NCBI GenBank assembly: GCA_038521625.1
Contig: JBCBKP010000010.1
Location: 29,099 to 93,098 of the forward strand
Source: JBCBKP01 sp038521625
GTDB lineage: Bacteria; Planctomycetota; Phycisphaerae; Phycisphaerales; UBA1924
Length of the DNA stretch: 64,000 nucleotides
Reading direction: 5' to 3'
How positions within the stretch are numbered: position 1 is the stretch's first letter; each line of letters begins with the position of its first letter. The notes beneath the pieces are model-generated. The model saw only the letters and a program-made list of their open reading frames with translations. It had not been told where the DNA came from and searched no databases. Below are positions 34,135-43,235 of this stretch, in pieces. Position numbers and translations under genes: made by a program.

Positions 34135-35540
34135 CGCTCCACCTCCACCAGCTCGCCCGTCTGCGCCTGCACCTGGAAGATCTTCGCGAGCCACACGTCG
34201 CGCGGCTGCGTCCGCAGCGGCTGGAACGCGCCGGACTGCGCGAGAATGAAGTCCGGCGGCAGCGAGCCGTCGAGCGGCAGGTTGCGCGAGGTCGTCGCCT
34301 GCGGGACGGTGTTCCCCTCCATCCAGGCGTTGATGCTCACGCGGACGTTGCCGTCACTGGGGTTCTGCTGCGACGGCTCCGGCCACAAGCCACCCACGGT
34401 CTCGTCATTGTCAAACCTCGAATCGAGGGCCGCGCGTGGGGCGAAGGCCCCGACGCTGCCGCCGTTGGCGGGGTAGGCGTCCGGACGGAAGATCGTGCGG
34501 GTCTGCTCGTTGACGCCGCGCGTGAACAGCCCGCGGGCGAGGTCGCGCATCCTGAACAGCGAGATCCGTGAGACCGGGCGCGCCAGAACCGTGTCGTTCG
34601 AGTAGTTGCCGAGCACCGCCTGCTTGAAGGCGTCGTCGATCGAATCGGGCTGGCCGTCGAGATTGAAGTCGTTCGCCCCCAGAAAGCCCTCGACGAACGC
34701 GGCGACGTCGGTGACCAGATCGATGCGGTTCTGGAACAGCACGCTCGGCGGGACCGCGTTCAGCGGCGCGACGATGTTCGGGCCACCACGCCCGGTGATC
34801 GACGGCCGCACGTCCACGAGGATCGCGTCGTTGCCGCCGTTGACCAGACGCCCGGTGCCCGACTCGAAGCGGATCATGAAACTGGCTCGTGGCGTCTCGA
34901 GCGGGTCGATCGGCGCGACGTTGGGGCCGTTCAGGTTGTCGTTGCCCTGGCGAGACACGTCGTACAGCCCCGCCATCGGGAGGACCCAGTTCCTCTGCGA
35001 GACCACATCCCTCAGGTCGCCCGCGTCGACGGCGCCGGCGTACGCCCGGTCGTCGTACCAGTCCGCGTCCATCGAGCCAGGCGGCGCCAGGCCCGCGACC
35101 CACCAGTCGCCCGGCAGCTTGACCGGCGGGGAGGTCGGGATGCCGACGAAGACATCGCGCGTCGTCGTCCGAATCGCCCCGCCGAAGTACGGGTTGAAGT
35201 CGCCCGCGGCGTCCTCGAAGCTCGCCACGTACCGCGCGACCACGATCTTGAGACCCGGCGGGTCGCGATCGGCCAGGTCGAGAGACGCGTCCGGCGTCGG
35301 CTCGTCGAGGAAGAACACCGCCACGTCGCCGTCCCCGAGGGCGGCCTCGTCCTTGGCGACCAGCATCGCGACCCGCAGCGTGTTCTCGGCCAGCGATCGC
35401 TCGCCCGACGACAGCATGCCGCTGAACGCCGGCACCGCGATCGAAAGCACGACCACCAGAAGGGCGATCACCACCAGAAGCTCGGGCAGGGTGAACCCGA
35501 GTCGTCGCCGCCGGCCCGGAACGATCCGCCGCGCCATCAT
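34131..35540 (-). CDS. Prepilin-type protein, GspH position
   Basis: A 469-residue prepilin-like protein: leader MMARRIVPGRRRRLG then FTLPELLVVIALLVVVLSIA, with Gly at -1 and Glu at +5. The following SGERSLAENTLRVAMLVAKD stretch resembles GspH/FimT, in which a helix leads into a beta domain. It is far longer than GspH (about 170 residues). Coupled by four-base ATGA overlaps to both neighbours, with GGAG before the start at 35540. An NLDGQPDS segment looks like a short Ca-binding-type loop, but this is weak. Confidence 0.83.
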   Translation of the reverse strand: MMARRIVPGRRRRLGFTLPELLVVIALLVVVLSIAVPAFSGMLSSGERSLAENTLRVAMLVAKDEAALGDGDVAVFFLDEPTPDASLDLADRDPPGLKIVVARYVASFEDAAGDFNPYFGGAIRTTTRDVFVGIPTSPPVKLPGDWWVAGLAPPGSMDADWYDDRAYAGAVDAGDLRDVVSQRNWVLPMAGLYDVSRQGNDNLNGPNVAPIDPLETPRASFMIRFESGTGRLVNGGNDAILVDVRPSITGRGGPNIVAPLNAVPPSVLFQNRIDLVTDVAAFVEGFLGANDFNLDGQPDSIDDAFKQAVLGNYSNDTVLARPVSRISLFRMRDLARGLFTRGVNEQTRTIFRPDAYPANGGSVGAFAPRAALDSRFDNDETVGGLWPEPSQQNPSDGNVRVSINAWMEGNTVPQATTSRNLPLDGSLPPDFILAQSGAFQPLRTQPRDVWLAKIFQVQAQTGELVEVER

Positions 35541-36754
35541 CGTCTCCGCCCCCGTCCCAACTCCACGACGTTGTCCTCCCAGGCCTGCTGACGCGCATCG
35601 ACCTCGGGGACCGAGCCCTGGAGACCCAGCTCCCGACGGATCACGCCGGCGGGCTCGGTGCCGAACAGGCCGTTGTCGCCGGCGCCCACGATCGCGAACC
35701 GCGCGCTGCGCAGCTCCGCGTTGCCCTCGGTCAGATCGAACTCTCGCTTGTCGGCCTCGTCGACGTACGCGTCGAGCACACGCGGGGAGATGAGCACCGC
35801 CGGGATGTTCAGCGCGTCCGTCTGGTCGTTCGGATCGTTGACGCCGCCCGTCGAGTCGACATAGCCGCCGGTGATCCAGCGGTAATAGCGGAACGCCTTG
35901 CCGTTGCGATCGACCAGCGCGACGTGGTACCGCGTCGCGGTCAGATCGGGGGCCGAGGCGGAGCCGCCCCCGTGCTCTTCGAACTCGACCGGATCGACGT
36001 AGTCGCGGACGAGCTCTGCCGATCCGCCGACCTCGAAGTACGGCTCGTATCGCTCCGGGTCGCCGACGACGGCGGTGTTCGCGGTCTGGAGATCGGGCTC
36101 GTTCGTGATCACGTTCTTGAACGCCCCGCTGCGCAGCACCGAGACCGAGCCCGGGCCGGCGACGCCGTCGACCCACTCGGGCAGCCCGCCCAGCAGGTAG
36201 TAGGTGATCGAGAACTTGCTGTACCGCTGGTTCGCCCGCCGGAATGCCTGGGTGCCGAACTCGTACCGGTTCGGGTCCGGGTTCGTCGGGGTGATGACGC
36301 TCGTGTTCGAGGTCGCGCTGCCGGTGTATCCCCGGAAGAACCCGCTGTCCGACTGGATCGAGTAGGTCGTGGGCGCCAGGCGGGGCGGGTTGGCGCTCGC
36401 CACATAGACCGGCGCCCCGGGCCCCTTTCCGCTCGGCAGGGCGATCGACAGCGGCCCGAACGCATCGTTCTCGCCGTTGCCGTCGTGCACCAGCGGCGGG
36501 AGGAAACCGAACTCCTGCTCGAAGTTCTCCACGGCGACGCGGATGTTGACGACCGTCGCGCGGTCGGCCTGGTTGCGTACCAGGCTGCGGGCGGCCGCGA
36601 GCGCTGTCACGAGCAGCCCGATGAGGATCGCGATGATCGCGACCGCCACGAGAAGCTCGATGATGGAGAAGCCCCGAGCCGGCCCCCCGCTCGTTGCGCA
36701 GCGATCGCGTCCGGTCGTATCCATCCGCATCGGATCCACCTTCCGGGCCACCAT
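35537..36754 (-). CDS. Prepilin-type protein, GspG position
   Basis: A 405-residue prepilin: leader ending SGGPARG, then FSIIELLVAVAIIAILIGLL with Glu at +5, followed by NQADRATVVNIRVAVENFEQ and EFGFLPPL, which parallels the GspG pattern of a long helix followed by xYPP. It occupies the major-pseudopilin slot after gspF but is much longer than the usual 140 residues, so it may not be the main subunit. Two starts are plausible: ATG 36754 (GGGAG eight bases upstream, used here) and ATG 36730 (AGGTGG). Its stop overlaps the start of the next gene by four bases. Confidence 0.82.
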   Translation of the reverse strand: MVARKVDPMRMDTTGRDRCATSGGPARGFSIIELLVAVAIIAILIGLLVTALAAARSLVRNQADRATVVNIRVAVENFEQEFGFLPPLVHDGNGENDAFGPLSIALPSGKGPGAPVYVASANPPRLAPTTYSIQSDSGFFRGYTGSATSNTSVITPTNPDPNRYEFGTQAFRRANQRYSKFSITYYLLGGLPEWVDGVAGPGSVSVLRSGAFKNVITNEPDLQTANTAVVGDPERYEPYFEVGGSAELVRDYVDPVEFEEHGGGSASAPDLTATRYHVALVDRNGKAFRYYRWITGGYVDSTGGVNDPNDQTDALNIPAVLISPRVLDAYVDEADKREFDLTEGNAELRSARFAIVGAGDNGLFGTEPAGVIRRELGLQGSVPEVDARQQAWEDNVVELGRGRRR

Positions 36755-36789
36755 CGGCCCAACTCCCGGCCGGCCCCGCCGGCCCGGGC

Positions 36790-38106
36790 TCACACCCCGC
36801 CGCTGTTGAGCGAGTTGATCATCTCGACCAGCGGAAGGAACATCGCCACGACGATCGTGCCGATGATCACGCCGAGCACAACGATCATGAGGGGCTGCAG
36901 AAGGCTCACCAGCGAGCCGACCGCGACGTCGACCTCCTCGTCGTAGTTGTCGGCGATCTTCATCAGCATGATGTCCATCTCGCCGGTCTCCTCGCCGACG
37001 TCGATCATGTTGACGACGATCGGGTCGCAGACCTTCGCCTCGCGCAGCGGCTGCGCGAAGCTCTCGCCCTCTCGCACCGAGTCGTGCACCTTGCCGAGCG
37101 CCTTCTCGAACACGTAGTGGCCGCTGGTCTCCTTGGTGATCGTCACCGCCTCGAGGATCGGCACGCCCGCCCCGATCAGCGTGCCGAGCGTCCGCGTGAA
37201 GCGCGCGATCGTGGACTTGCGGATCAGACCGCCGAGCACCGGCGTCCAGAGCAGCAGGATGTCCGTGACCGCCTTGCCGGGCTTGGCCGCCCGGATCAGC
37301 TTCCACAAGAAGAACGCGATGACGGGGCTCGGGAGGATGATGAAAGCACCGGGGAAGCTCTGGCCGGCGTTCTGGCCGGCGACCCAGCGGGACGAATCGA
37401 TCAGCCAGACCGTCAGCGGCGGCAGGTTCACGCCGAAGTCCGCGAAGATCTCCTCGAACTTCGGGATGATGAAGAACATGATCGCCGTCAGGATGCCCAT
37501 CGCGAGCAGGATGACCGCGATCGGGTAGATCATCGCGCCCTTGATCCGACGCTTCAGCCGCTCCGCCTTCTCCATGAACTCCGCGAGCCGCTGAAGGATG
37601 ACGTCGAGCACACCGCCGACCTCGCCCGCGTTCACCATCTTGACGTAGAGGCGGTCGAACGCCCGCTTGTGCTTGCCCATCGACTCGCTCAGCGAGCTGC
37701 CACCCTCGACGTCCTCGGCCACCTCCACCAGCACGTTCTTCAGGACGCCCGGCTTCTGCTGCTGCTCCAGGATCTGGAGCGAGCGCAGGAGCGGAAGACC
37801 CGCGTCCTGGAGCGTCGACAGCTGACGCGTGAACAGCGTGAGGTGCTTGACCTGCACGCCGCCGATCGCGATGCCGCCGCTCTTTTTCTTCTTCTTCGTG
37901 CCCGTGTCGCTGAGGTCGAAGCCAGCGATCGTCTGGCCGTCGTCGGCCGCCGCCTTGCCCTTCTTGCCCTTCGCCGGCTTCACGGTCGTCGGGAAGAGCT
38001 GCTGCGCCCGGATCCGCTCGATGGCGTCCTTGCTGTTGTCCGCCTCGATGGTGCCCTTCTGGGTCTTCCCCGCGGCGTTCATCGCCTCATAGGTGAACAC
38101 GGCCAT
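36790..38106 (-). CDS. GspF/PilC-family inner-membrane platform protein
   Basis: A 438-residue polytopic protein with two GspF repeats. The first is LTLFTRQLSTLQDAGLPLLRSL, with the characteristic GGSLSESMGKH; the second is IARFTRTLGTLIGAGVPILEAV and VREGESFAQPL. Membrane helices lie at about MIYPIAVILLAMGILTAIMFF, FPGAFIILPSPVIAFFLW and LMIVVLGVIIGTIVVAMFLP. The N-terminal cytoplasmic extension carries a Lys-rich linker (GTKKKKKSGG). It forms the platform that couples the ATPase to pseudopilus growth. GAGGAG lies before the ATG at 38106. It follows gspE by 56 bp. Confidence 0.95.
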   Translation of the reverse strand: MAVFTYEAMNAAGKTQKGTIEADNSKDAIERIRAQQLFPTTVKPAKGKKGKAAADDGQTIAGFDLSDTGTKKKKKSGGIAIGGVQVKHLTLFTRQLSTLQDAGLPLLRSLQILEQQQKPGVLKNVLVEVAEDVEGGSSLSESMGKHKRAFDRLYVKMVNAGEVGGVLDVILQRLAEFMEKAERLKRRIKGAMIYPIAVILLAMGILTAIMFFIIPKFEEIFADFGVNLPPLTVWLIDSSRWVAGQNAGQSFPGAFIILPSPVIAFFLWKLIRAAKPGKAVTDILLLWTPVLGGLIRKSTIARFTRTLGTLIGAGVPILEAVTITKETSGHYVFEKALGKVHDSVREGESFAQPLREAKVCDPIVVNMIDVGEETGEMDIMLMKIADNYDEEVDVAVGSLVSLLQPLMIVVLGVIIGTIVVAMFLPLVEMINSLNSGGV

Positions 38107-38162
38107 GCTGCGGTCTCCTCGCGTGCGACCCGCCCGGGCCGCCGCGTGTCACTCTCCGTCGA

Positions 38163-39911
38163 TCAATCCTCGGCCAGCGTCTCGCGCACGACCTCGTCGA
38201 TCGTCGTCTGCCCCTCATAGATCGCCAGCAGGCCGCACTCGCGCAGGCTCCGCATGCCGCGCTTCCGCGCGTAGTCGCGGAGCACCGCGGTGCTCGCCTC
38301 TTTCATGATCAGCTCGCGCATCCGGTCGTCGACGCCCATGATCTCGAACAGCGCCATCCGGCCCTTGTAACCGCCGCCGACCTGGTCGGTCCGTTTGGGG
38401 CGGAAGAACTTCCGCCCGGAGACGTCCTCGGGCGTCAGCGAGAGCTCCATCAGCTCCTCCTCCGTCGGCGCGTACTCCTCACGGAGGTTCTGATCGAGGC
38501 GTCGCACCAGACGCTGCGCCACCACGCCCTCGAGCGTCGCCGTCAGGAGGAACGGCTCGAGGCCCAGGTCGATCAGGCGGATGATCGAGCTCGGCGCGTC
38601 GTTGGTGTGGAGCGTCGTCATCACAAGGTGACCCGTCAGCGACGCCTGCACCGCGATCTGCGCGGTCTCGAGGTCGCGGATCTCGCCCACCAGGATCACA
38701 TCGGGGTCCTGACGCAGGAACGAGCGCAGGGCCTTCGCGAACGTCAGCCCGACCTCGGTGTTCATCTGGCACTGACAGAGCCCGTCGATGTCGTACTCAA
38801 CCGGGTCCTCGGCGGTCAGGATCTTCGTCTCGATGTCGTTCAGCTCGGCCAGCGCCGCGTACAGCGTCGTCGTCTTGCCGGAACCGGTCGGGCCCGTGAC
38901 GATCGCGATCCCGTTCGGCTTGTTGATCAGACCGCGGAACGTCTCCAGATCGTCCTCGCGGAAGCCAACGCGGTCCAGCGCGAGTTCGACGTTCGAGCGG
39001 TCGAGCACACGCATCACGACGCTCTCGCCGAACAGCGTCGGCAGCACCGCCACGCGCAGATCGACGGGGTTGCCGCCCACGCTCAGCTCGATGCGACCGT
39101 CCTGCGGGAGCCGGCGCTCGGCGATGTCCAGGTTCGCCATGACCTTGACACGGCTCGTGATCGCCGGGCCCAGGTGCTTCGGCGGCGGCACCATCTCGTA
39201 CAGCACGCCGTCGATGCGGTAGCGCATCTTGAACTCGGTCTCAAAAGGCTCGAAGTGGATGTCGCTGGCCCGGTCTCGAATCGCCTGGAGCAGCACCAGG
39301 TTCAGGAGCTTGACGACCTGGTTGTCGTCGGCGGCCTGCGCCAGCGCGTCCAGATCGACCGACTGGTCCCCCGCCGCGGCGAGCCCGGCGAACTTGTCGT
39401 CGCTCGCCAGGCCGCTGATGACGTCGGTGACCGACTCCCGCTTGGCGAAGTGCTCGCCGATCTTCGCGTCGATGATCGCAGGGTCCCCCACGACCGCCTC
39501 GACGTTGAAGCCCATGAGCAGCCGGAGGTCATCAACCGCCTGGAAGTTGCTGGGGCTCTTCAGGGCGACCGTCAGGCGCTTCGCCCGCGGGTTGTACTTC
39601 AGCGGGAGGATCCCGTACGCGTGCACGTTCTCGGACGGCACGGCATCGATCGCTTCCTGTTCGGGGTCGATCCCGTCGAGGTCGACCCACCGCATCCCCG
39701 CCTGACCCGCCAGAGCCTGCTGCACGGCCTGCTCGGTCACGATCCCAAGCTCGATCATGAGCTTGCCGAGCGGCACCTTGCGGGTCTTCTGAACGGCGAG
39801 CGCCTCGTGGACCTGCTCGCGCGTGCTGTACCCGAGCTTGGTGAGCACTCGACCGATCTTCCGGCCCTTCAGCTCCGACGGGTCCATTGTGGGTTTCGCT
39901 TCGGTCGGCAT
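38163..39911 (-). CDS. GspE/PilB-type assembly ATPase without the four-Cys zinc motif
   Basis: A 582-residue secretion ATPase. Tandem N-terminal MshEN-like motifs (RKIGRVLTKLGYSTREQVHE and PLGKLMIELGIVTEQAVQQA) are followed by the N2 domain (RASDIHFEPF, MRYRIDGVL) and the ATPase core: Walker A GPTGSGKTT, Asp box ILTAEDPVEY, Walker B DPDVILVGEIRD, His box TGHLVMTTLHTND. The C-terminal region that normally carries two CxxC pairs reads RRLDQN and RPKRTDQVGGGYKGR, so the zinc site is lost. ATG at 39911 is chosen (GGGGAT upstream); GTG at 39932 and ATG at 39887 are possible. It heads the E-F-G-H-I-J-K run and follows pilT by 123 bp. Confidence 0.95.
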   Translation of the reverse strand: MPTEAKPTMDPSELKGRKIGRVLTKLGYSTREQVHEALAVQKTRKVPLGKLMIELGIVTEQAVQQALAGQAGMRWVDLDGIDPEQEAIDAVPSENVHAYGILPLKYNPRAKRLTVALKSPSNFQAVDDLRLLMGFNVEAVVGDPAIIDAKIGEHFAKRESVTDVISGLASDDKFAGLAAAGDQSVDLDALAQAADDNQVVKLLNLVLLQAIRDRASDIHFEPFETEFKMRYRIDGVLYEMVPPPKHLGPAITSRVKVMANLDIAERRLPQDGRIELSVGGNPVDLRVAVLPTLFGESVVMRVLDRSNVELALDRVGFREDDLETFRGLINKPNGIAIVTGPTGSGKTTTLYAALAELNDIETKILTAEDPVEYDIDGLCQCQMNTEVGLTFAKALRSFLRQDPDVILVGEIRDLETAQIAVQASLTGHLVMTTLHTNDAPSSIIRLIDLGLEPFLLTATLEGVVAQRLVRRLDQNLREEYAPTEEELMELSLTPEDVSGRKFFRPKRTDQVGGGYKGRMALFEIMGVDDRMRELIMKEASTAVLRDYARKRGMRSLRECGLLAIYEGQTTIDEVVRETLAED

Positions 39912-40034
39912 CGATATCCCCGCGGGTCGCACCCGCTAGACACAGTTTCGCGGCAGGGACCCGGCCGGTTCAAGCCATGGCTCCGCCACTCGTCGAAAGT
40001 TTTGATCCGACAACCGGACTTTGCCGCTTGCCAT

Positions 40035-41168
40035 TCAGGCTGCGCCGGCCGACTGGCGTTCCTTCGGAGCATCCTGAAGCTCCGGACGAACCACCTGACC
40101 ACCGGCCTCCACGATCTTCTTATTCATGGCGGCCGGATCTTTGCACTTGTCAACCATCTCCTCAGCGCCGATCTTGCCCTGGGCGTAGAGCTGCCACAGA
40201 TGATCGTCGAGCAGCTGCATCCCGAACTTCTTGCCGGTCTGAATAGCTGAATCGATGCGGAAGGTCTTGTTCTCGCGGATCAGGTTCGCGATTGCGGGCG
40301 TGAGGTTGAGGAACTCGTACGCCGCGACGCGCCCCTTGGTATCCGCCCTCTTCAGGAGGCTCTGCGAGAGGATCCCGATCAGGGCCGTCGAGAGCTGGAC
40401 GCGAATCTGGTTCTGCTGGCTCACAGGGAAGGCGTCGACCAGTCGGTCGATGGTCTTGGCGGCCCCGGTCGTGTGCAGGGTCCCGAACACGAGGTGACCG
40501 GTCTCGGCGGCCTGGACGGCGGCGGCGATCGTCTCGAGGTCGCGCATCTCACCGACGAGGATGACGTCCGGGTCCTGACGCAGCGCCCGGCGGAGGGCCT
40601 CGGCGAAGTTCGGGACGTCGTTGCCGACCTCACGCTGGTTCACGATCGACTTCTTGTGCGGGTGGTAATACTCGATCGGGTCTTCCATCGTGATGATGTG
40701 CCGGTCGAGGTAGGTGTTGACGTAGTCGATCATCGTCGCCAGCGACGTCGTCTTGCCCGAACCGGTCGGCCCGGTGACGAGGAACAGACCTCGTGGCCGG
40801 CGGATGAGGTCCTTCACGACGTCCGGCAGGCCGATCTGCTCGAACGTCAGCAGCTCGTTGGGGATCAGGCGGAGCACGAGCGCAAGGTCGCCCTTCTGGC
40901 GGAATACCGAGACACGGAATCGGGCGGCGTCGCCGTAGGCGAAGCCGAAGTCGGTGCCGCCCTCCTCCTGGAGCTCCTGCTGGTTGCGCTCCGGGGTGAT
41001 CGACTTCATGAGCGTCACCATGTCGTCGGAGTCGAGGACCTTCGTCTGCAGGTTCCGCAACCCGCCCCCGAGGCGGATCGTCGGGGGTCGCCCCACCGTG
41101 AGGTGGAGGTCGCTCGCGCCGGTCTGGACGACTGTGTCGAGCAGTCGGTCGATCTGCATGGTGGACAT
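40035..41168 (-). CDS. pilT: PilT-type pilus retraction ATPase
   Basis: A 377-residue ATPase with the PilT layout: N-terminal GASDLHLTVGRPPTIRLGG, Walker A TGPTGSGKTTSLATMIDYVN, ITMEDPIEYYH, Walker B RQDPDVILVGEMRDLET, the His box TGHLVFGTLHTTGAAKTIDR and the C-terminal AIANLIRE motif that is specific to retraction ATPases. Length matches the family (350-380). It powers pilus disassembly and twitching, so its presence argues that at least one of the two systems here is a retractile type IV pilus rather than pure secretion. AGGGG precedes the ATG at 41168. Confidence 0.96.
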   Translation of the reverse strand: MSTMQIDRLLDTVVQTGASDLHLTVGRPPTIRLGGGLRNLQTKVLDSDDMVTLMKSITPERNQQELQEEGGTDFGFAYGDAARFRVSVFRQKGDLALVLRLIPNELLTFEQIGLPDVVKDLIRRPRGLFLVTGPTGSGKTTSLATMIDYVNTYLDRHIITMEDPIEYYHPHKKSIVNQREVGNDVPNFAEALRRALRQDPDVILVGEMRDLETIAAAVQAAETGHLVFGTLHTTGAAKTIDRLVDAFPVSQQNQIRVQLSTALIGILSQSLLKRADTKGRVAAYEFLNLTPAIANLIRENKTFRIDSAIQTGKKFGMQLLDDHLWQLYAQGKIGAEEMVDKCKDPAAMNKKIVEAGGQVVRPELQDAPKERQSAGAA

Positions 41169-41190
41169 GGGTCGGCCCCTTTCGTTCCTT

Positions 41191-41217
41191 GCACCCGCCG
41201 TTGCGGTCGGCGGGTGC
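41191..41217. other. Strong intercistronic hairpin between pilB and pilT
   Basis: Arms GCACCCGCC (41191-41199) and GGCGGGTGC (41209-41217) pair perfectly over 9 bp with a 9-base loop, in the 94-bp gap upstream of pilT. No U-run follows it on the minus strand, so it could be a weak terminator, an mRNA stabiliser or a processing site. Confidence 0.5.
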
Positions 41218-41262
41218 TCTCTGTTCTCGTCTCGCGATCCTCGCGCCGCCGGGGGCCCGGGC

Positions 41263-42984
41263 TCAGCCCTGGTCGTCCAGCGCCTGGCTGACGCGTGCGA
41301 TCTCGTCCGGCGTGGTGACGCCCTTGAGCACCTTCACCCGCCCGTCGTCGACCAGAGGTCGCATGCCGTTCGCGATCGCCGCGCGTCGCAGCTCCGCCAC
41401 GGGTGCCCGGTTGAACGTCAGGTCGCGGATCTCGCTGTTCATCTGCATCAGCTCGAACACGCCCTTGCGGCCTTTGTATCCGCCGGGCGCATCCGGATGG
41501 TCGACGGCCATCATGACCTTGCCGAGCGCGTCCTCCTTCTTGAGGCCGATCAGGCTCAGGTACTTCGGATCGAGCTCGTCCTCGGTGGCCAGCCGCTTCG
41601 AGCCATCGAAGAGCACGCGGATCAGCCGCTGTGCGAGCACCGCCTGGATCGAGGACGCGACGAGGAAGGGCTTGATGCCCATGTCGATCAGACGCGTCAT
41701 CGCCGAGGGGGCGTCGTTGGTGTGCAGCGTCGAGAACACCAGGTGGCCGGTCAGGGCGGCCTGGATCGCGATCTCACCGACCTCGCGGTCCCGGATTTCA
41801 CCGACGAGGATGATGTTCGGTGCCTGACGGAGCATCGAACGCAGGATCGACGGGAAGCTCAGGCCGATGCTCTCGCGGACCTGGCACTGGTTGATGCCCT
41901 CGAAGTTGTACTCGACCGGGTCCTCGGCCGTGATGATCTTCCGGTCCGGGCGGTTCAGCACATCGAGCGCGGAGTACAGCGTCGTCGTCTTGCCCGAGCC
42001 GGTCGGCCCGGTCACGAGGAAGATCCCGTTCGGACGCCGGATGATCCGATTGAAGATCTCGAGGTTGTCCGGCTCGAAGCCGAGGTTCTCCAGGCCGATC
42101 CGAACCGCATCGGGCCGCAGGATACGGCAGACGACGCTCTCGCCGTGGTAGGCGGGGCAGGCCGAGACTCGATAATCGATCTGCACGTCATCGACCGGGA
42201 GCTTGATGCGGCCGTCCTGCGGGACCCGCTTCTCCGCGATGTTGACGCCGGCCATGAGCTTGAAGCGGCTGAGCAGGGCGTTCTGCATGCGCTTGGGCAG
42301 GTTGTCGCGCTCGACGCAGACCCCGTCGATGCGATAGCGCAGGCGGACCCGGTCGGCCATCGGCTCGATGTGGATGTCGCTGGTCCGCATGCGGACCGCC
42401 TCGGAGAGGATCCGGTTCACCAGGCGGACGACCGGCGATCCCTCGTCGGTGACGTCGATCGACTTGTCCACCGAGCGGTCGACCGACCGGTCGATCGTCT
42501 GGTCGATCGACTCGGTCATCAGCGACTCGTCGGCGCTCGTCGGGCGGGTCCCCGACGAGTAGCTGTCGAGATAGCCCTTGATCTGCGCGTGGCTCGCGAG
42601 CTTGAGGTCCAGCTCGGAGTTCAGCCGGAATCGCAGGTTGTCCAGCATCTCCAGGTTCATCGGATCGTGGATGACCAGACTCAGCCGGTTGCCGTGCTTG
42701 CCGAGCGGCAGGATCTGATACTTCTTGATCAGCGAGTCATCGATCGCCTTCATGTCGATCTGGCCGGAGACGCCCTCGGCCGCGAGGTCGATGAACTCCA
42801 TCCCGAACTGCTCGGCGAGCGCCTTGGTGACCTGCTCGTCGCTGGCCATCCCGCCGGTGACCAGGGCCTCCCCGATCTTCTTGCGGTCCTTCTTCGCCAG
42901 GGCCGCCGCCTTCTCGGCCTGGGCCGAGTTGATGATTCCTTTGGCGGAGAGGATCTCGCCGAGTCGCTTTCTCGATCGTGCCAT
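41263..42984 (-). CDS. PilB/GspE-type assembly ATPase, second copy, without zinc motif
   Basis: A 573-residue ATPase with tandem MshEN-like motifs (RKRLGEILSAKGIINSAQAE and KKIGEALVTGGMASDEQVTK), an N2 domain (RTSDIHIEPM, RLRYRIDGV) and the core motifs GPTGSGKTT, IITAEDPVEYNFEG, NIILVGEIRDRE and TGHLVFSTLHTND. The usual Cys pairs are replaced (VLFDGS; DHPDAPGGYKGR). A linker around residue 155 is a short repeat of [S/T][I/V]D units. The Walker B lead-in reads RQAPN rather than RQDPD. ATG at 42984 follows a weak GAAG site; the longer open frame upstream crosses an intergenic-looking Arg-rich region. It is the promoter-proximal gene of the minus-strand pilus operon and is divergent from coaB across about 250 bp, in which nothing else is recognisable. 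Confidence 0.94.
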   Translation of the reverse strand: MARSRKRLGEILSAKGIINSAQAEKAAALAKKDRKKIGEALVTGGMASDEQVTKALAEQFGMEFIDLAAEGVSGQIDMKAIDDSLIKKYQILPLGKHGNRLSLVIHDPMNLEMLDNLRFRLNSELDLKLASHAQIKGYLDSYSSGTRPTSADESLMTESIDQTIDRSVDRSVDKSIDVTDEGSPVVRLVNRILSEAVRMRTSDIHIEPMADRVRLRYRIDGVCVERDNLPKRMQNALLSRFKLMAGVNIAEKRVPQDGRIKLPVDDVQIDYRVSACPAYHGESVVCRILRPDAVRIGLENLGFEPDNLEIFNRIIRRPNGIFLVTGPTGSGKTTTLYSALDVLNRPDRKIITAEDPVEYNFEGINQCQVRESIGLSFPSILRSMLRQAPNIILVGEIRDREVGEIAIQAALTGHLVFSTLHTNDAPSAMTRLIDMGIKPFLVASSIQAVLAQRLIRVLFDGSKRLATEDELDPKYLSLIGLKKEDALGKVMMAVDHPDAPGGYKGRKGVFELMQMNSEIRDLTFNRAPVAELRRAAIANGMRPLVDDGRVKVLKGVTTPDEIARVSQALDDQG

Positions 42985-43235
42985 GATCTTCTTTATGTCT
43001 CGCGCCGTCGCGAGGGACCCTCCCCAGGGCCGCCGGTCGCGTGAGCGTCGTCTGCGGCGTGCTCGCCGCGTGTGGGGCCACGATCCTAGCGTGCCCGCAC
43101 GCAACGCAACAAATACCGATTCGAGAAGAGCGTTGTTCGGGTTTCCTCCGCCGGTCGGCAATCCGGCGCTCGGAACGCCGCGCTAGCGTTCACCAACGAT
43201 TCCCGCGGATGCGATACCGCGAGCGATGGAGCCGC

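Noticed and set aside
34131..36176. N-terminal extension of the GspH-position protein to 36176
   Set aside because: The extension overlaps the preceding prepilin gene; the prepilin leader and a GGAG site place the start at 35540.
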